Of a DNA stretch of 64,000 bases, positions 1 to 7,951 are shown piece after piece. The first letter of the stretch is position 1. Every line of letters starts with the position of its first letter. The notes under the pieces are model-generated. The model made no database searches. It worked only from the letters and a program-made list of their open reading frames with translations, and was not told the origin of the DNA. Where the stretch lies: positions 1 through 64,000 of the forward strand of contig JAJEIO010000010.1 in the NCBI GenBank assembly GCA_022827835.1, written 5' to 3'. Position numbers and translations under genes: made by a program. The stretch is from Candidatus Latescibacterota bacterium (GTDB taxonomy: Bacteria > Latescibacterota > UBA2968 > UBA8231).

Positions 1-1
1 T

Positions 2-1255
2 ATCCCCTCGGTGCTGCTCTACGGCGGCTCGATTATGCCCGGCCGCCACGACCAAGTCGATATCACCATCCAAGACGTGTACGAAGCCATCGGTGCCCAC
101 GCCACCGGCCGCATCGACGACGACCAATTGCGCCTCATCGAAGAAAACGCCTGCCCCGGAGCCGGGTCCTGCGGCGGTCAATTCACCGCCAATACCATGG
201 CCACCGCAGCCGAGATCCTCGGCGTGGCCCTCATGGGCTCTGGCTCGGTGCCAGCCACCGATCCGCGCAAGGAAGCCGTCGGCACCCAAGTCGGGAGCCT
301 AGCCGTCGAGTTGGTGAGTCAAAATCGCACCCCCTCGCAAATCATCACCCGCCCCGCCCTCGACAACGCCATCCGCTCTATTGCCACCACGGGCGGCTCG
401 ACCAACGGCGTGCTGCATTTTCTGGCCATCGCCCGGGAGGCCGGATTGGAATTGGACATTGAGGACTTCCAGACCTTGAGTAGCTCCACCCCACTCATGG
501 TCGATCTCAAGCCCGGCGGCCGCTTTGTCGCCCCCGACTTGGACAAAGCCGGCGGCATCGCCTTGGTGGCCCGTCGCCTCAAAGAAGCTGGCCTGCTGCA
601 CGAGGACGCCCTCACAGTATCGGGCCGCACCATTGGCCAAGAGGCCGACCGCGCCGTGGAAACCCCTGACCAACAGGTCGTGGTCCCGGTCGATAAACCG
701 CTGAAAAAGTCGGGAGGTCTAGTCATACTCAAGGGCAATCTCGCCCCCGAAGGCGCGGTAGTGAAATTAGCCGGCCACGAACGCGCCCAGCACCAAGGCC
801 CAGCCCGCGTCTTCGATAGCGAGGACGAAGTCATGCCGGCCATTGAGCAGGGCCACATCCAGCCTGGCGACGTGGTGGTCATCCGCTACGAAGGCCCCAA
901 GGGCGGACCGGGGATGCGCGAGATGCTAGCCGTCACCGGTGCCATCGTGGGGGCGGGTCTGGGCGACTCCGTGGCCCTAGTTACCGATGGCCGCTTTTCG
1001 GGCGCCACCCGCGGCCTGATGATCGGCCACGCCGCTCCTGAAGCCGCGGTGGGCGGCCCCTTAGCCGTCCTGCACGACGGCGACACCATCACCATCGACA
1101 CCACAGCCGGCCGGTTGGACGTAGCGCTAGACGAAACTGAGTTGCAGGCCCGCCTAGCCGCCTGGGATGCCCCGCCGCCGCGCTACACCTCCGGCGTGAT
1201 GGCCAAATACGCCCGCTCGGTGTCGTCGGCAGCCCAAGGGGCGGTGACCAGCTAA
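2..1255 (+). CDS. ilvD: Dihydroxy-acid dehydratase, 5'-truncated by window edge
   Basis: Dehydrates 2,3-dihydroxy-isovalerate or -methylvalerate to the 2-oxo acid in branched-chain amino-acid synthesis, using an Fe-S cluster and Mg2+. The reading frame is open to the left edge and begins inside the conserved segment LLYGGSIMPG, so about 140 N-terminal residues lie outside the window (family length about 560). The cluster-binding segment ENACPGAGSCGGQFTANTMA and the C-terminal segment TDGRFSGATRGLMIGH are both intact. The frame closes at TAA 1253-1255. The GTG at 11 is not a true start because homology continues upstream. The next gene is convergent, 22 bp away. The related sugar-acid dehydratases of the IlvD/Edd family cannot be fully excluded without the N-terminus. 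Confidence 0.93.
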   Translation: MPSVLLYGGSIMPGRHDQVDITIQDVYEAIGAHATGRIDDDQLRLIEENACPGAGSCGGQFTANTMATAAEILGVALMGSGSVPATDPRKEAVGTQVGSLAVELVSQNRTPSQIITRPALDNAIRSIATTGGSTNGVLHFLAIAREAGLELDIEDFQTLSSSTPLMVDLKPGGRFVAPDLDKAGGIALVARRLKEAGLLHEDALTVSGRTIGQEADRAVETPDQQVVVPVDKPLKKSGGLVILKGNLAPEGAVVKLAGHERAQHQGPARVFDSEDEVMPAIEQGHIQPGDVVVIRYEGPKGGPGMREMLAVTGAIVGAGLGDSVALVTDGRFSGATRGLMIGHAAPEAAVGGPLAVLHDGDTITIDTTAGRLDVALDETELQARLAAWDAPPPRYTSGVMAKYARSVSSAAQGAVTS

Positions 1256-1277
1256 TCGTTGGGGAATCTGACGATCG

Positions 1278-2543
1278 CTACGACCCCTCCCACCGACTGA
1301 CCACCTGCTGCTCCTTTTGGACGCGCTCGTACAGGTTCTGCCATTCTTGCGAACCATCGTCCTCCAAAATTTCAGTGCGCACACCTTCGACATAGGTTCC
1401 CGGCGCGCTGGGGTAGTCCATGTGTATGCAAGTGCCGTCAGGATAGACGATGGTGTTGATCAGCCTCGGTTTCGGATGGATGTAGAGCTGCCCCTGACGC
1501 GCGTGTTCGTCGAGTTCCTCCTGTGGCACACGGTATTTCTCAACCGCCGCCTCATCAACCTCGACGCCGAGGCCTGGCCCGTCGGGGACCTGCTGGTGCC
1601 CGTTGATCACCTTAACAGGCTCGGCCAACAGATGGTGGCTATACATATTGATACAACTAATCGCCGGCCACCGCGCGTGCGTTAGCACCGAGCCGAGATG
1701 GGCGTCCCACGTGGTCGTCAACCCATTGCCGACGATCTGCAACCAGAACGGCATGGAAACTTCCGCAGCGCACTGCCCCTGGCGCATGGTCATTGATTTC
1801 CCGCCCCCAATCACAAAGCCGTCGCAAACTTCTTCGCGCACTGCCGTGAGAAACGGCGGCGAACCAAAGTGCATGGCCACCGGCCTGTTCACGGCTTGGC
1901 GGATCTGGCGATTGCCGAGAATATCATCCTGCGGAATGGGCGTTTCGAATATGGCCACGTTTTCGTAGCACTCGAGCTTTTTTATGATTGGAATGGCATT
2001 GGCCGCGTTCTCCCAGGAGCCGTTGGGATCGAGATCGAGATGGAAATGAGGGGGCACCACCTTGGATATGGCATCGACCTGCGCGACGATGTCGTACCAG
2101 GGCCTCGGTTTGTTCTTGAGATTCGTGTACCCTTGCGCCACAGCCTCGGCTGCTTCCGCGGCCCAGTTTTCCGGCGAGGAGTGACTGCACCACCAAGAAA
2201 TCGGCGTCCAGTCGCGCACTTTGGTGCCCAGCAGCCGATGCACCGGAACTTCGAGTATCTTGCCGACCACGTCGAACAGCGCCATCTGCAAACCAGCGCC
2301 TAGGCTGTCTTCGTTCATCAAGTCGGCTGGGCTTTGGCCGATGGTGCGCGCAACCGCATCATCGGTCACGCGGCCGTAGGTGTAGTGAATGACGGTCTCA
2401 CCCCATCCTACATGGCCCGTGTCGGTGGTGACCTTACACAGTTCGAGGATGGACCAGTTGTAAACCGACTGGCGGGTTATCTCCTGCTGCCTAGGCGTGA
2501 ACGGGACATCGACGATAATGCGTTCGACATTGGTGACTTTCAT
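1278..2543 (-). CDS. Enolase-superfamily (mandelate racemase/muconate lactonizing-like) protein
   Basis: 421 residues with the enolase-superfamily plan: an alpha+beta capping domain (residues 1 to about 120) and a TIM-barrel domain. Visible landmarks are a KxK-like LKNKPRPW, the first metal-ligand strand HLDLDPNGSW (Asp) and the second strand IFETPIP (Glu). Where the third acidic ligand is expected (normally GE or DE) the sequence reads VAMHFGSPP, so that ligand appears replaced. Members act on carboxylate sugars or acids by alpha-proton abstraction. The specific reaction is not readable here, and an atypical or non-catalytic member is possible. It starts at ATG 2543 with an AAGGAAAA-type ribosome site. 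It stands alone on the minus strand, convergent with ilvD. Confidence 0.75.
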   Translation of the reverse strand: MKVTNVERIIVDVPFTPRQQEITRQSVYNWSILELCKVTTDTGHVGWGETVIHYTYGRVTDDAVARTIGQSPADLMNEDSLGAGLQMALFDVVGKILEVPVHRLLGTKVRDWTPISWWCSHSSPENWAAEAAEAVAQGYTNLKNKPRPWYDIVAQVDAISKVVPPHFHLDLDPNGSWENAANAIPIIKKLECYENVAIFETPIPQDDILGNRQIRQAVNRPVAMHFGSPPFLTAVREEVCDGFVIGGGKSMTMRQGQCAAEVSMPFWLQIVGNGLTTTWDAHLGSVLTHARWPAISCINMYSHHLLAEPVKVINGHQQVPDGPGLGVEVDEAAVEKYRVPQEELDEHARQGQLYIHPKPRLINTIVYPDGTCIHMDYPSAPGTYVEGVRTEILEDDGSQEWQNLYERVQKEQQVVSRWEGS

Positions 2544-2577
2544 GGGATTTTCCTTTCAGCAGAAAGATCAAATAGAC

Positions 2578-2607
2578 GCCTATATCGCCGTGCGATGTAA
2601 CATAGGC
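2578..2607. promoter_or_regulatory. Imperfect inverted repeat between two minus-strand genes
   Basis: GCCTAT-ATCGC-CGT-GCGAT-GTAAC-ATAGGC can fold as an 11-bp stem with a 3-nt loop and a 5-nt bulge. It lies downstream of the small coiled-coil gene and 35 bp upstream of the enolase-superfamily start. No T-run follows on either strand, so a classical terminator is unlikely. It may be an operator or a leader hairpin. Confidence 0.3.
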
Positions 2608-2620
2608 GGCCTCTCGCCGG

Positions 2621-2866
2621 CTAGCCGAACACCTTTAAGGCCCCGATGAGGCCCCACGTCGCCGCCTGCAGGGCAATGAACCACCGCAACAGACTCTCAA
2701 ACTTCTTGTCGATTTTGGCTTCGAGCGCCTCGCGGGTGGCGTCAACTTTGGTCTCGATGCGGCCTAGACGGACATCAATTTGCTCGACAATGCCCTCTAG
2801 CCGGGCAATGCGCCCCTCGTGCTCTAACAGATGCGAACGCTCCGGCGACGGATGGGATTCACTCAT
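2621..2866 (-). CDS. Small coiled-coil protein with C-terminal membrane segment
   Basis: 81 residues, family not recognised. Residues about 15-60 are a charged heptad-like helix (LEGIVEQIDVRLGRIETKVD and onward) typical of a coiled coil. The last 20 residues (LLRWFIALQAATWGLIGALK) form a hydrophobic helix that could insert in the membrane. The layout resembles small XhlA/DUF1640-like proteins, but no function is implied. The ATG at 2866 is preferred over the TTG six bases upstream because a GGAG lies 8 nt before it. It is a single-gene unit between a divergent glycosidase-like gene and the enolase-superfamily gene. Confidence 0.6.
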   Translation of the reverse strand: MSESHPSPERSHLLEHEGRIARLEGIVEQIDVRLGRIETKVDATREALEAKIDKKFESLLRWFIALQAATWGLIGALKVFG

Positions 2867-3152
2867 AATCAAATCTCCGGCTTATTAAACAACAATATAA
2901 TACAGCGCGAAAAATCTCTACACCGGATAGTCGCAAAATTTATGCCACGGCGGCCGGGCAGGCGAGAGGACGGGGCCGTGCAGGGTGAAACTGTATCGGA
3001 TACGACCCATCCATGAGACCTTTTAGGAGAAGAAGCATTTGGCAAATTAGGTGCCCATGCGTAACGTCAGGTCAGTAAAATAATTTCACCTCAACCAATG
3101 ATCCAGTCTTCAGAGACCACTAAACTGCCATCACTTGCGAGAGGTTCCCCCA

Positions 3153-4730
3153 ATGACGGACCATAGCAACGAAAAAAAAGCCCCCAGACGCCGCCCGCCC
3201 CGCATTCGCCTAAACGCGGGCGCTTGGAGTCCCCTAGTTGACATGATCGACGTCTTTCCAGGACACCGTGGCTCCAGTCGGCACGAAGAGCTGGAGCTCT
3301 ACGACGCCCCCATTGGCATCCGCTTTGAGATCGAAGAGGCCGTCAAGTCCGAGCCGGTCCTGCAGGCGACCATGGAGTGGGAAGGCACCCACGTCTCGCC
3401 GCTCTACATCTGGCAGCGGGACGGACACTATCGCTTGCTCTACGATAGTGAGGGCGGCCAGTGTTACGCGGTCAGCGACGATGCGTACAACTGGACACGG
3501 CCCGTCCTGAACGAGGCCGAATTCAACGGCTCGTCCGAGAACAACCTGATCGCCAACTCGTGCAAAGGGGCTACCGGCATCTTCGAAGACCCCAACGCAC
3601 CTCCCGAGGAGCGCTTCAAAGCGATGGGCGGCCGCATGTACTGGCGGGATCCAGACACCGGCGAAGAGCTGTCTGGTGAGGAGCCTTCCCAGCGCATCAA
3701 AGCCGAGCAGGAGCAAGAGAGCTATACCGGTCCTCGGGCCGAAATCACCGGCCACATGTTCGCCTGGACATCACCCGACGGCCTCCACTGGACGCCCTTC
3801 CCAGAGCCGCTGGCGTACCGGCCGGTCAACGGCGGCATATCGGCCCGCTACGACGAACACCGAGGCAACTACTTCGCCTACATCCAGCTAATGGGCTATC
3901 CCGCCGAACTGCTCGAAGGCATTGGCGTCAACAGGCTCGAACAGGGCATGCAAATCCGCACAATCGGCTTTTCGCGCACCTCCGACTTTGCCAACTGGCC
4001 CGCTCCCAAGCTGGTCCATCACCCCGATACCGAAGACCCGCCCGACATCAGCTTTTACGGTGCCAATTACTTCCCGTACCCAGGCCGCGACGACCTACAC
4101 GGTATGCTCATCCCCATATACCACCAGATCGCCAGCACCATCGACGGGCAGATTGCCTTCAGCCGCGACGGCCTCTACTGGTCCCGTCCCGAGCGCCGGC
4201 CAATCCTGCCGCTGGGTGCCGAGGGCGATGGCGACGAGTGCATGGCCCACTTCTGGCGCAGCGGCCTCGTCGAGCTACCCGATGGCTACTGGGCCTGCCC
4301 ATACGCGGCCTTCTCAGTCATCCACGATTGCCCATCCGACAAGGTGCCCGAGCTCTTTCCTGCGCGGCAGCCGCAGCAGATCCGCTGGGCGCGCTGGCGT
4401 CCACACCGGTTCTGCGGAATACGCGCCGAATCCGAAGGCTGCTTCTCCCTGCCCTCCCTTTTCCGCGTCCACGACGAGTTGCGCCTCAACTATCGCTGCG
4501 AACCGGGCGGCTGGATTCAGATTGAACTGCTGGAGAAGCTGCCGTCGCTGATGCTCCCCGACGCTGACCCGTTGCCGGGGTTCACCTTTGCTGAGTGCGA
4601 CCGTCTAACGGGCGATTGCGAAGATCAGGTGGTAACTTGGCAAGGCCGCTCCGACATCTCCGCGGCCGGCGAGGCGGTCGGTATCCGAGTGCGCATGCTC
4701 GGTGCCAAACTGTTTGCCTATCGCGTCTAG
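3153..4730 (+). CDS. Beta-propeller glycosidase-like protein (GH43/GH32-like fold)
   Basis: 525 residues from ATG 3153, which has a GAGAGG ribosome site 8 nt upstream; a TTG 18 nt earlier is less likely. Repeated blade-like segments are visible: SPLYIWQRDGHYRLLYDSE, AWTSPDGLHWTPF, IAFSRDGLYWSRPERRP. This 'S.DG..W' pattern is typical of five-bladed-propeller glycoside hydrolases and related sugar-binding proteins. FEDPNAPPEERFKAM is common in 'glycosyl hydrolase family 32/43-like' proteins. There is no signal peptide, so a cytoplasmic role is suggested. The catalytic acids cannot be assigned by eye. The threonine-synthase-like gene follows after 11 bp. Confidence 0.6.
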   Translation: MTDHSNEKKAPRRRPPRIRLNAGAWSPLVDMIDVFPGHRGSSRHEELELYDAPIGIRFEIEEAVKSEPVLQATMEWEGTHVSPLYIWQRDGHYRLLYDSEGGQCYAVSDDAYNWTRPVLNEAEFNGSSENNLIANSCKGATGIFEDPNAPPEERFKAMGGRMYWRDPDTGEELSGEEPSQRIKAEQEQESYTGPRAEITGHMFAWTSPDGLHWTPFPEPLAYRPVNGGISARYDEHRGNYFAYIQLMGYPAELLEGIGVNRLEQGMQIRTIGFSRTSDFANWPAPKLVHHPDTEDPPDISFYGANYFPYPGRDDLHGMLIPIYHQIASTIDGQIAFSRDGLYWSRPERRPILPLGAEGDGDECMAHFWRSGLVELPDGYWACPYAAFSVIHDCPSDKVPELFPARQPQQIRWARWRPHRFCGIRAESEGCFSLPSLFRVHDELRLNYRCEPGGWIQIELLEKLPSLMLPDADPLPGFTFAECDRLTGDCEDQVVTWQGRSDISAAGEAVGIRVRMLGAKLFAYRV

Positions 4731-4741
4731 CAAATACACCC

Positions 4742-5887
4742 ATGCCCCTCACCTTCCACTGCTCCGCCTGCCAAGCCCGCTATCCCCAAGCCCCGGCCCC
4801 CTATCGCTGTCTCGCCTGCGACGCACCCCTCGAATGTCGGTCCCCCACACCGACCTTCCCCCTCGACCAGATCGCCGCCCGCCCCGCCGACATGTGGCGC
4901 TTCCGCGAAGCCCTACCCCCGGTGGGCGACCCCGTTTCTCTCGGTGAAGCCCGGACTTCTCTAATTCCCTTCGACCTAGAGGGAATGACGGTCCTAGCCA
5001 AATGCGACCACACCCTGCCCACCGGCTCGTACAAAGACCGCGGGGCTGCCCTGCTCATGAGCTATTTGCACGACCTGGACATAGAGGAAGCAGTAGAGGA
5101 TTCCTCGGGCAACGCCGGGGCCGCCCTAGCCGCGTACGCAGCCCGCGCCAAGGTGCGCCTCAAAGTCTTCTGTCCGGCTTCGGCCTCGGCAGGCAAACTA
5201 GTCCAGATCCGCCTGTACGGTGCCGAACTGGTTGCGGTGGAAGGACCGCGCCCCCGCGCTACCGAGGCTCTGCTCGAATACATTGACCACACGGGGGCCG
5301 TGTACGCCTCGCACCTGTGGCACCCCCTCTTTATAGAGGGCCTCAAAACCCTCGCCTTTGAACTAGCCGAGCAACTCGACTGGACCGCCCCCGACACAGT
5401 AATCTGTCCGGTGGGGGCCGGCAGCATCTTGCTGGGCCTGTACCGCGGCTTCCTCGACTTGCAGCGGGCCGGGCTAGTCAACCGCCTACCGCGCCTCATT
5501 GCCGTCCAAGCCGAACACGTCTCGCCGCTGTACCAAGCCTTCCACGCTGGCTTGGACGTGGTCGCCCCCGCCGCTTCTCCGCGTCCCACTCGGGCCGAGG
5601 GCATTGCCTTACCCCGTCCGGTTAGAGACCGCGAAGTCATCAACGCCCTGCGCCAGTCAGAAGGTACCGTAGTCGCCGTCTCCGAAGAGGCCATAGTCCG
5701 GGGCCTGCGCCAGTTGGGCCGGGCCGGTTTTTGCGTGGAGCCCACTTCGGCCGTGATATGGGACGGCCTGCGCCAAGCCCGGGCCAACGGTCTGGTAGAG
5801 CCGGGTCAGCAGATTGTGGTCGTGCTTTCGGGTCACGGCCTGAAGGCGGCTCAACCCATCGGCGAGTTATTAGCGAACGGCGATTGA
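4742..5887 (+). CDS. Threonine-synthase-like PLP-dependent enzyme
   Basis: 381 residues of fold-type II PLP enzyme. The N-terminus carries a rubredoxin-like zinc ribbon (HCSACQARY ... YRCLACDA), as in many threonine synthases. The PLP lysine lies in TGSYKDRGA (Lys98), followed by EDSSGNAGAALAAYA, which binds substrate and phosphate. The C-terminal VVVLSGHGLKA matches ThrC. The usual reaction is O-phosphohomoserine to threonine, but short stand-alone paralogues can be other beta-replacement or elimination enzymes, so no gene symbol is given. The frame is open upstream to 4595 inside the previous gene; the ATG at 4742, just after the previous stop, is the sensible start. Confidence 0.8.
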   Translation: MPLTFHCSACQARYPQAPAPYRCLACDAPLECRSPTPTFPLDQIAARPADMWRFREALPPVGDPVSLGEARTSLIPFDLEGMTVLAKCDHTLPTGSYKDRGAALLMSYLHDLDIEEAVEDSSGNAGAALAAYAARAKVRLKVFCPASASAGKLVQIRLYGAELVAVEGPRPRATEALLEYIDHTGAVYASHLWHPLFIEGLKTLAFELAEQLDWTAPDTVICPVGAGSILLGLYRGFLDLQRAGLVNRLPRLIAVQAEHVSPLYQAFHAGLDVVAPAASPRPTRAEGIALPRPVRDREVINALRQSEGTVVAVSEEAIVRGLRQLGRAGFCVEPTSAVIWDGLRQARANGLVEPGQQIVVVLSGHGLKAAQPIGELLANGD

Positions 5888-5971
5888 ATCAGTTTTATCT
5901 CCACAAATCAAAAATAAATAACAAGTTGTAAAGTCGCCCGCCGAGTGCGGGAAGTCGCCCCTAAAAAAATC

Positions 5972-6000
5972 TTGACTTCTCTATAACAATAGTGTATTAT
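5972..6000 (+). promoter_or_regulatory. Sigma70-type promoter of the GntR-ABC operon
   Basis: TTGACT (5972-5977), a 17-bp spacer and TATTAT (5995-6000), in an AT-rich stretch 58 bp before the GntR start codon. This is one of the best -35/-10 matches found in the window. Confidence 0.75.
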
Positions 6001-6024
6001 TTAGATAGAACACTGTTACAATAG
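5984..6024. promoter_or_regulatory. Candidate operator for the GntR/YtrA regulator
   Basis: Inverted arms AGTGT (5991-5995) and ACACT (6010-6014) flank the -10 element, and a near-direct repeat TAACAATAG (5984-5992) / TTACAATAG (6016-6024) brackets them. Overlap with the core promoter fits autorepression, which is usual for YtrA-type operons. Protein binding is inferred only. Confidence 0.45.
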
Positions 6025-6057
6025 GACAAAAAACCCCAACCAGAAAGGAGCGAGAAG

Positions 6058-6429
6058 ATGCCGCTCGATTTTGATCCCACTCGCCCCATCTATTTGCAGA
6101 TCATCGAGGCGGTGAAAAAACGCACCGCTCAAGGCGTCTATCAGGCCGGAGGCCCTTTGCCGTCGGTGCGGGAAATGGCCAAGGAGATGGGCGTGAATCC
6201 CAATACCATGTCTAGAGCCTACATGGAATTGGAGCGCGAAGGATTCATAACCACGCGACGCGGCGAGGGATCGTCGATAACCGAGAGCGCCAAACGCATC
6301 GACAGCGAGCGCCGCGCCCTAGCCGAGGCTGCGCGCGACCGCTTTGTCGCGGAGATTCGCGATTTGGCCCTCTCACGCGAACAAATCGACGACCTGCTGC
6401 GCGAAATTTCAGAGGAGGTGACGCTATGA
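6058..6429 (+). CDS. GntR-family transcriptional regulator, YtrA subfamily
   Basis: 123 residues. The winged helix-turn-helix spans residues 1 to about 75: PIYLQIIEAVKKR, then LPSVREMAKEMGVNPNTMSR as the recognition region, then EREGFITTRRGEG as the wing. A short helical tail of about 45 residues, instead of a large effector domain, defines the YtrA type. An AAGGAG lies 7 nt before the ATG. Its stop overlaps the start of the ATPase gene by 4 bp, so the products are translationally coupled. YtrA regulators normally repress their own ABC-transporter operon, and the promoter-overlapping repeats upstream fit this. Confidence 0.92.
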   Translation: MPLDFDPTRPIYLQIIEAVKKRTAQGVYQAGGPLPSVREMAKEMGVNPNTMSRAYMELEREGFITTRRGEGSSITESAKRIDSERRALAEAARDRFVAEIRDLALSREQIDDLLREISEEVTL

Positions 6430-7115
6430 TAGAAGTAAAGAACCTGTGGAAGCGATACTCCGGCGTGACGGCCCTGGGAGGTATCTCCCTAACCGTCGAA
6501 AAGGGTCGGGTAATGGGCATTCTCGGCGAAAACGGGAGCGGCAAGAGCACGCTCTTCAAAATCCTCGCCGGCGTCGCCCACGCCAGCGAAGGCAGCGCCA
6601 GCATCTCGGGCCAACCAGTCGGCGTCCAAACGCGCCGCATCACTTCGTACCTGCCCGAGGTCAGTCCGTTCTACGACTGGATGCACGTCAGCGAGCAGCT
6701 CGAATTCCTAGCCGCGTTCTTCCCCGGCTGGGACATGGACAAATCCCACGAACTACTCGGCCTGATGAACGTCGATAGCCACCGGAAAGTCGGTGCCCTG
6801 TCCGATGGCCAGCGGGCGCGACTGAAGGTGGTAGCCGCCTTTTCGCGGCCGAGCGAGCTGGTGCTCATGGACGAGCCGCTGGGACGGATCGACCCGCCCT
6901 CGCGTCGGCGCATCCTAGAGACCCTGCTGAGTGAGTTTCGCGTCGGCGAGCAGACGATTCTGATATCGACCCATCTCGTCAGCGAAGTGGAAGAGCTGAT
7001 AGAAGAAGTGATCTTTCTGCGCCACGGCGAGATCGCAGTCAGCGGCAACATCGAAGAGTTGAGACAAAATCGCGGCATGTCGCTCAGCGACATTTTCGAG
7101 GAGGTGGTATCGTGA
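6426..7115 (+). CDS. ABC transporter ATP-binding protein (YtrB-like)
   Basis: 229 residues. Walker A GENGSGKST is at residues 34-42, the signature is LSDGQRARLK rather than LSGGQ, and Walker B with D-loop is LVLMDEPLGRIDP. The usual Q-loop glutamine is replaced in SYLPEVSPFYDW, as in other GntR-linked YtrB-like ATPases. It overlaps both neighbours by 4 bp, forming a regulator-ATPase-permease operon. It probably energises the ABC-2-type permease that follows. Such systems respond to cell-envelope stress or antimicrobial peptides in Firmicutes; the substrate here is unknown. Confidence 0.92.
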   Translation: MIEVKNLWKRYSGVTALGGISLTVEKGRVMGILGENGSGKSTLFKILAGVAHASEGSASISGQPVGVQTRRITSYLPEVSPFYDWMHVSEQLEFLAAFFPGWDMDKSHELLGLMNVDSHRKVGALSDGQRARLKVVAAFSRPSELVLMDEPLGRIDPPSRRRILETLLSEFRVGEQTILISTHLVSEVEELIEEVIFLRHGEIAVSGNIEELRQNRGMSLSDIFEEVVS

Positions 7116-7897
7116 ATACTTGGAAGACGCTGTATATAAAAGAAATAAAGGACAACCGCACCTTGTTCGTCTTGCTGCCATTGGTGACGGTCTTTCTCGA
7201 ACTCGTTGCGGTGCTGTCTTTCGACGACGGGCAGACCCCCTCGCTCCACTTCCTGTGGAGCTTTGTTCCCTATGCGTTTTTACTAATCCTGCCCTTTGTA
7301 CTCAGCCACTCGTTCGCCCAAGAAGTAAAAGGGCAGACCCATTATCTGCTTCTCTCTCTGCCGGTATCGCGCACGCAAATTTTTGCGGCCAAAGCTGCGG
7401 CCGTGGCGACGCTCGGCATCGTCTTATTCGCGTTGAGTAGCGCCGGTTTCATCGTCGTTGTCGGCGAACTGCACGCACTCGCACTCGAGGCGAAGAAAGC
7501 GTCATCACATGCACTATATTTCATTCCCCTGTTCAGCGACATCGCAAGGGACATCCTAGTTATCATCGGAGTGTTATACCTATCGGCGATGGCAGTGATG
7601 CTGGGCATTGCCGGTGGGGCCTCCGGCCTGAAGTTGGTAGTGCGGCGCTTTGCTGGCCTCGCTTCTACCGCCTTCGTCCTAGGCGTGTTGTACTTCTACT
7701 TTAGCACCCTTCCCGATGTGCTCGACTTGTCCGGCGCACACGAGGTACTCTGGTTCGACCACGATTCTAACGAGCCGATAGGACTAAGTCCGGAATCTAT
7801 CAAGCTCAGTTTCATGTTCCTCGGGTACTCGGTCTTCGTCGGGCTAGCATCCATGGGGATCGGGATGTGGCTGTTTGAAAAGCGGGCCGAAGCCTGA
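7112..7897 (+). CDS. ABC-2-type transporter permease
   Basis: 261 residues starting at GTG 7112, inside the GTGA overlap with the ATPase gene. About six hydrophobic segments are visible, for example LFVLLPLVTVFLELVAVLSF, FLWSFVPYAFLLILPFVL, AAAVATLGIVLFALSSAGFI and the last one near FLGYSVFVGLASMGIGMWLF. The N-terminal charged helix KTLYIKEIKDNRTLF followed by HSFAQEVKGQTHYLLLSLPV is typical of ABC-2 membrane partners. No terminator was recognised after it. Confidence 0.85.
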   Translation: MNTWKTLYIKEIKDNRTLFVLLPLVTVFLELVAVLSFDDGQTPSLHFLWSFVPYAFLLILPFVLSHSFAQEVKGQTHYLLLSLPVSRTQIFAAKAAAVATLGIVLFALSSAGFIVVVGELHALALEAKKASSHALYFIPLFSDIARDILVIIGVLYLSAMAVMLGIAGGASGLKLVVRRFAGLASTAFVLGVLYFYFSTLPDVLDLSGAHEVLWFDHDSNEPIGLSPESIKLSFMFLGYSVFVGLASMGIGMWLFEKRAEA

Positions 7898-7902
7898 AAT
7901 TT

Positions 7903-7925
7903 AGTAGTCAGTGGTCGGTGGTCAG
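7903..7925. repeat. Short GTGGTC-type tandem repeat downstream of the ABC operon
   Basis: AGTAGTCAGTGGTCGGTGGT plus CAG contains stacked GTC/GTGGTC units between two convergent genes. Elements of this look are often dispersed between genes in large environmental genomes. No second copy was seen in this window. Confidence 0.35.
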
Positions 7926-7951
7926 ACTAGCCACCGGCCATTCGACAGCCT

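Noticed and set aside
3922..4551. 209-codon alternative plus frame inside the propeller gene
   Set aside because: Low-complexity Ser/Thr/Arg product typical of an out-of-frame reading of a GC-rich gene.
5062..5787. 241-codon minus-strand frame inside the threonine-synthase-like gene
   Set aside because: Antisense shadow; Arg/Ser/Ala-rich product without motifs, while the plus strand carries the PLP lysine and zinc ribbon.
5931..5960. Direct repeat AAGTCGCCC (5931-5939 and 5952-5960)
   Set aside because: Nine bases only, and outside the promoter core; too short to claim as an element.
6671..7249. 192-codon minus-strand frame across the ATPase/permease junction
   Set aside because: Antisense to two well-supported coupled genes and rich in Arg/Ser.
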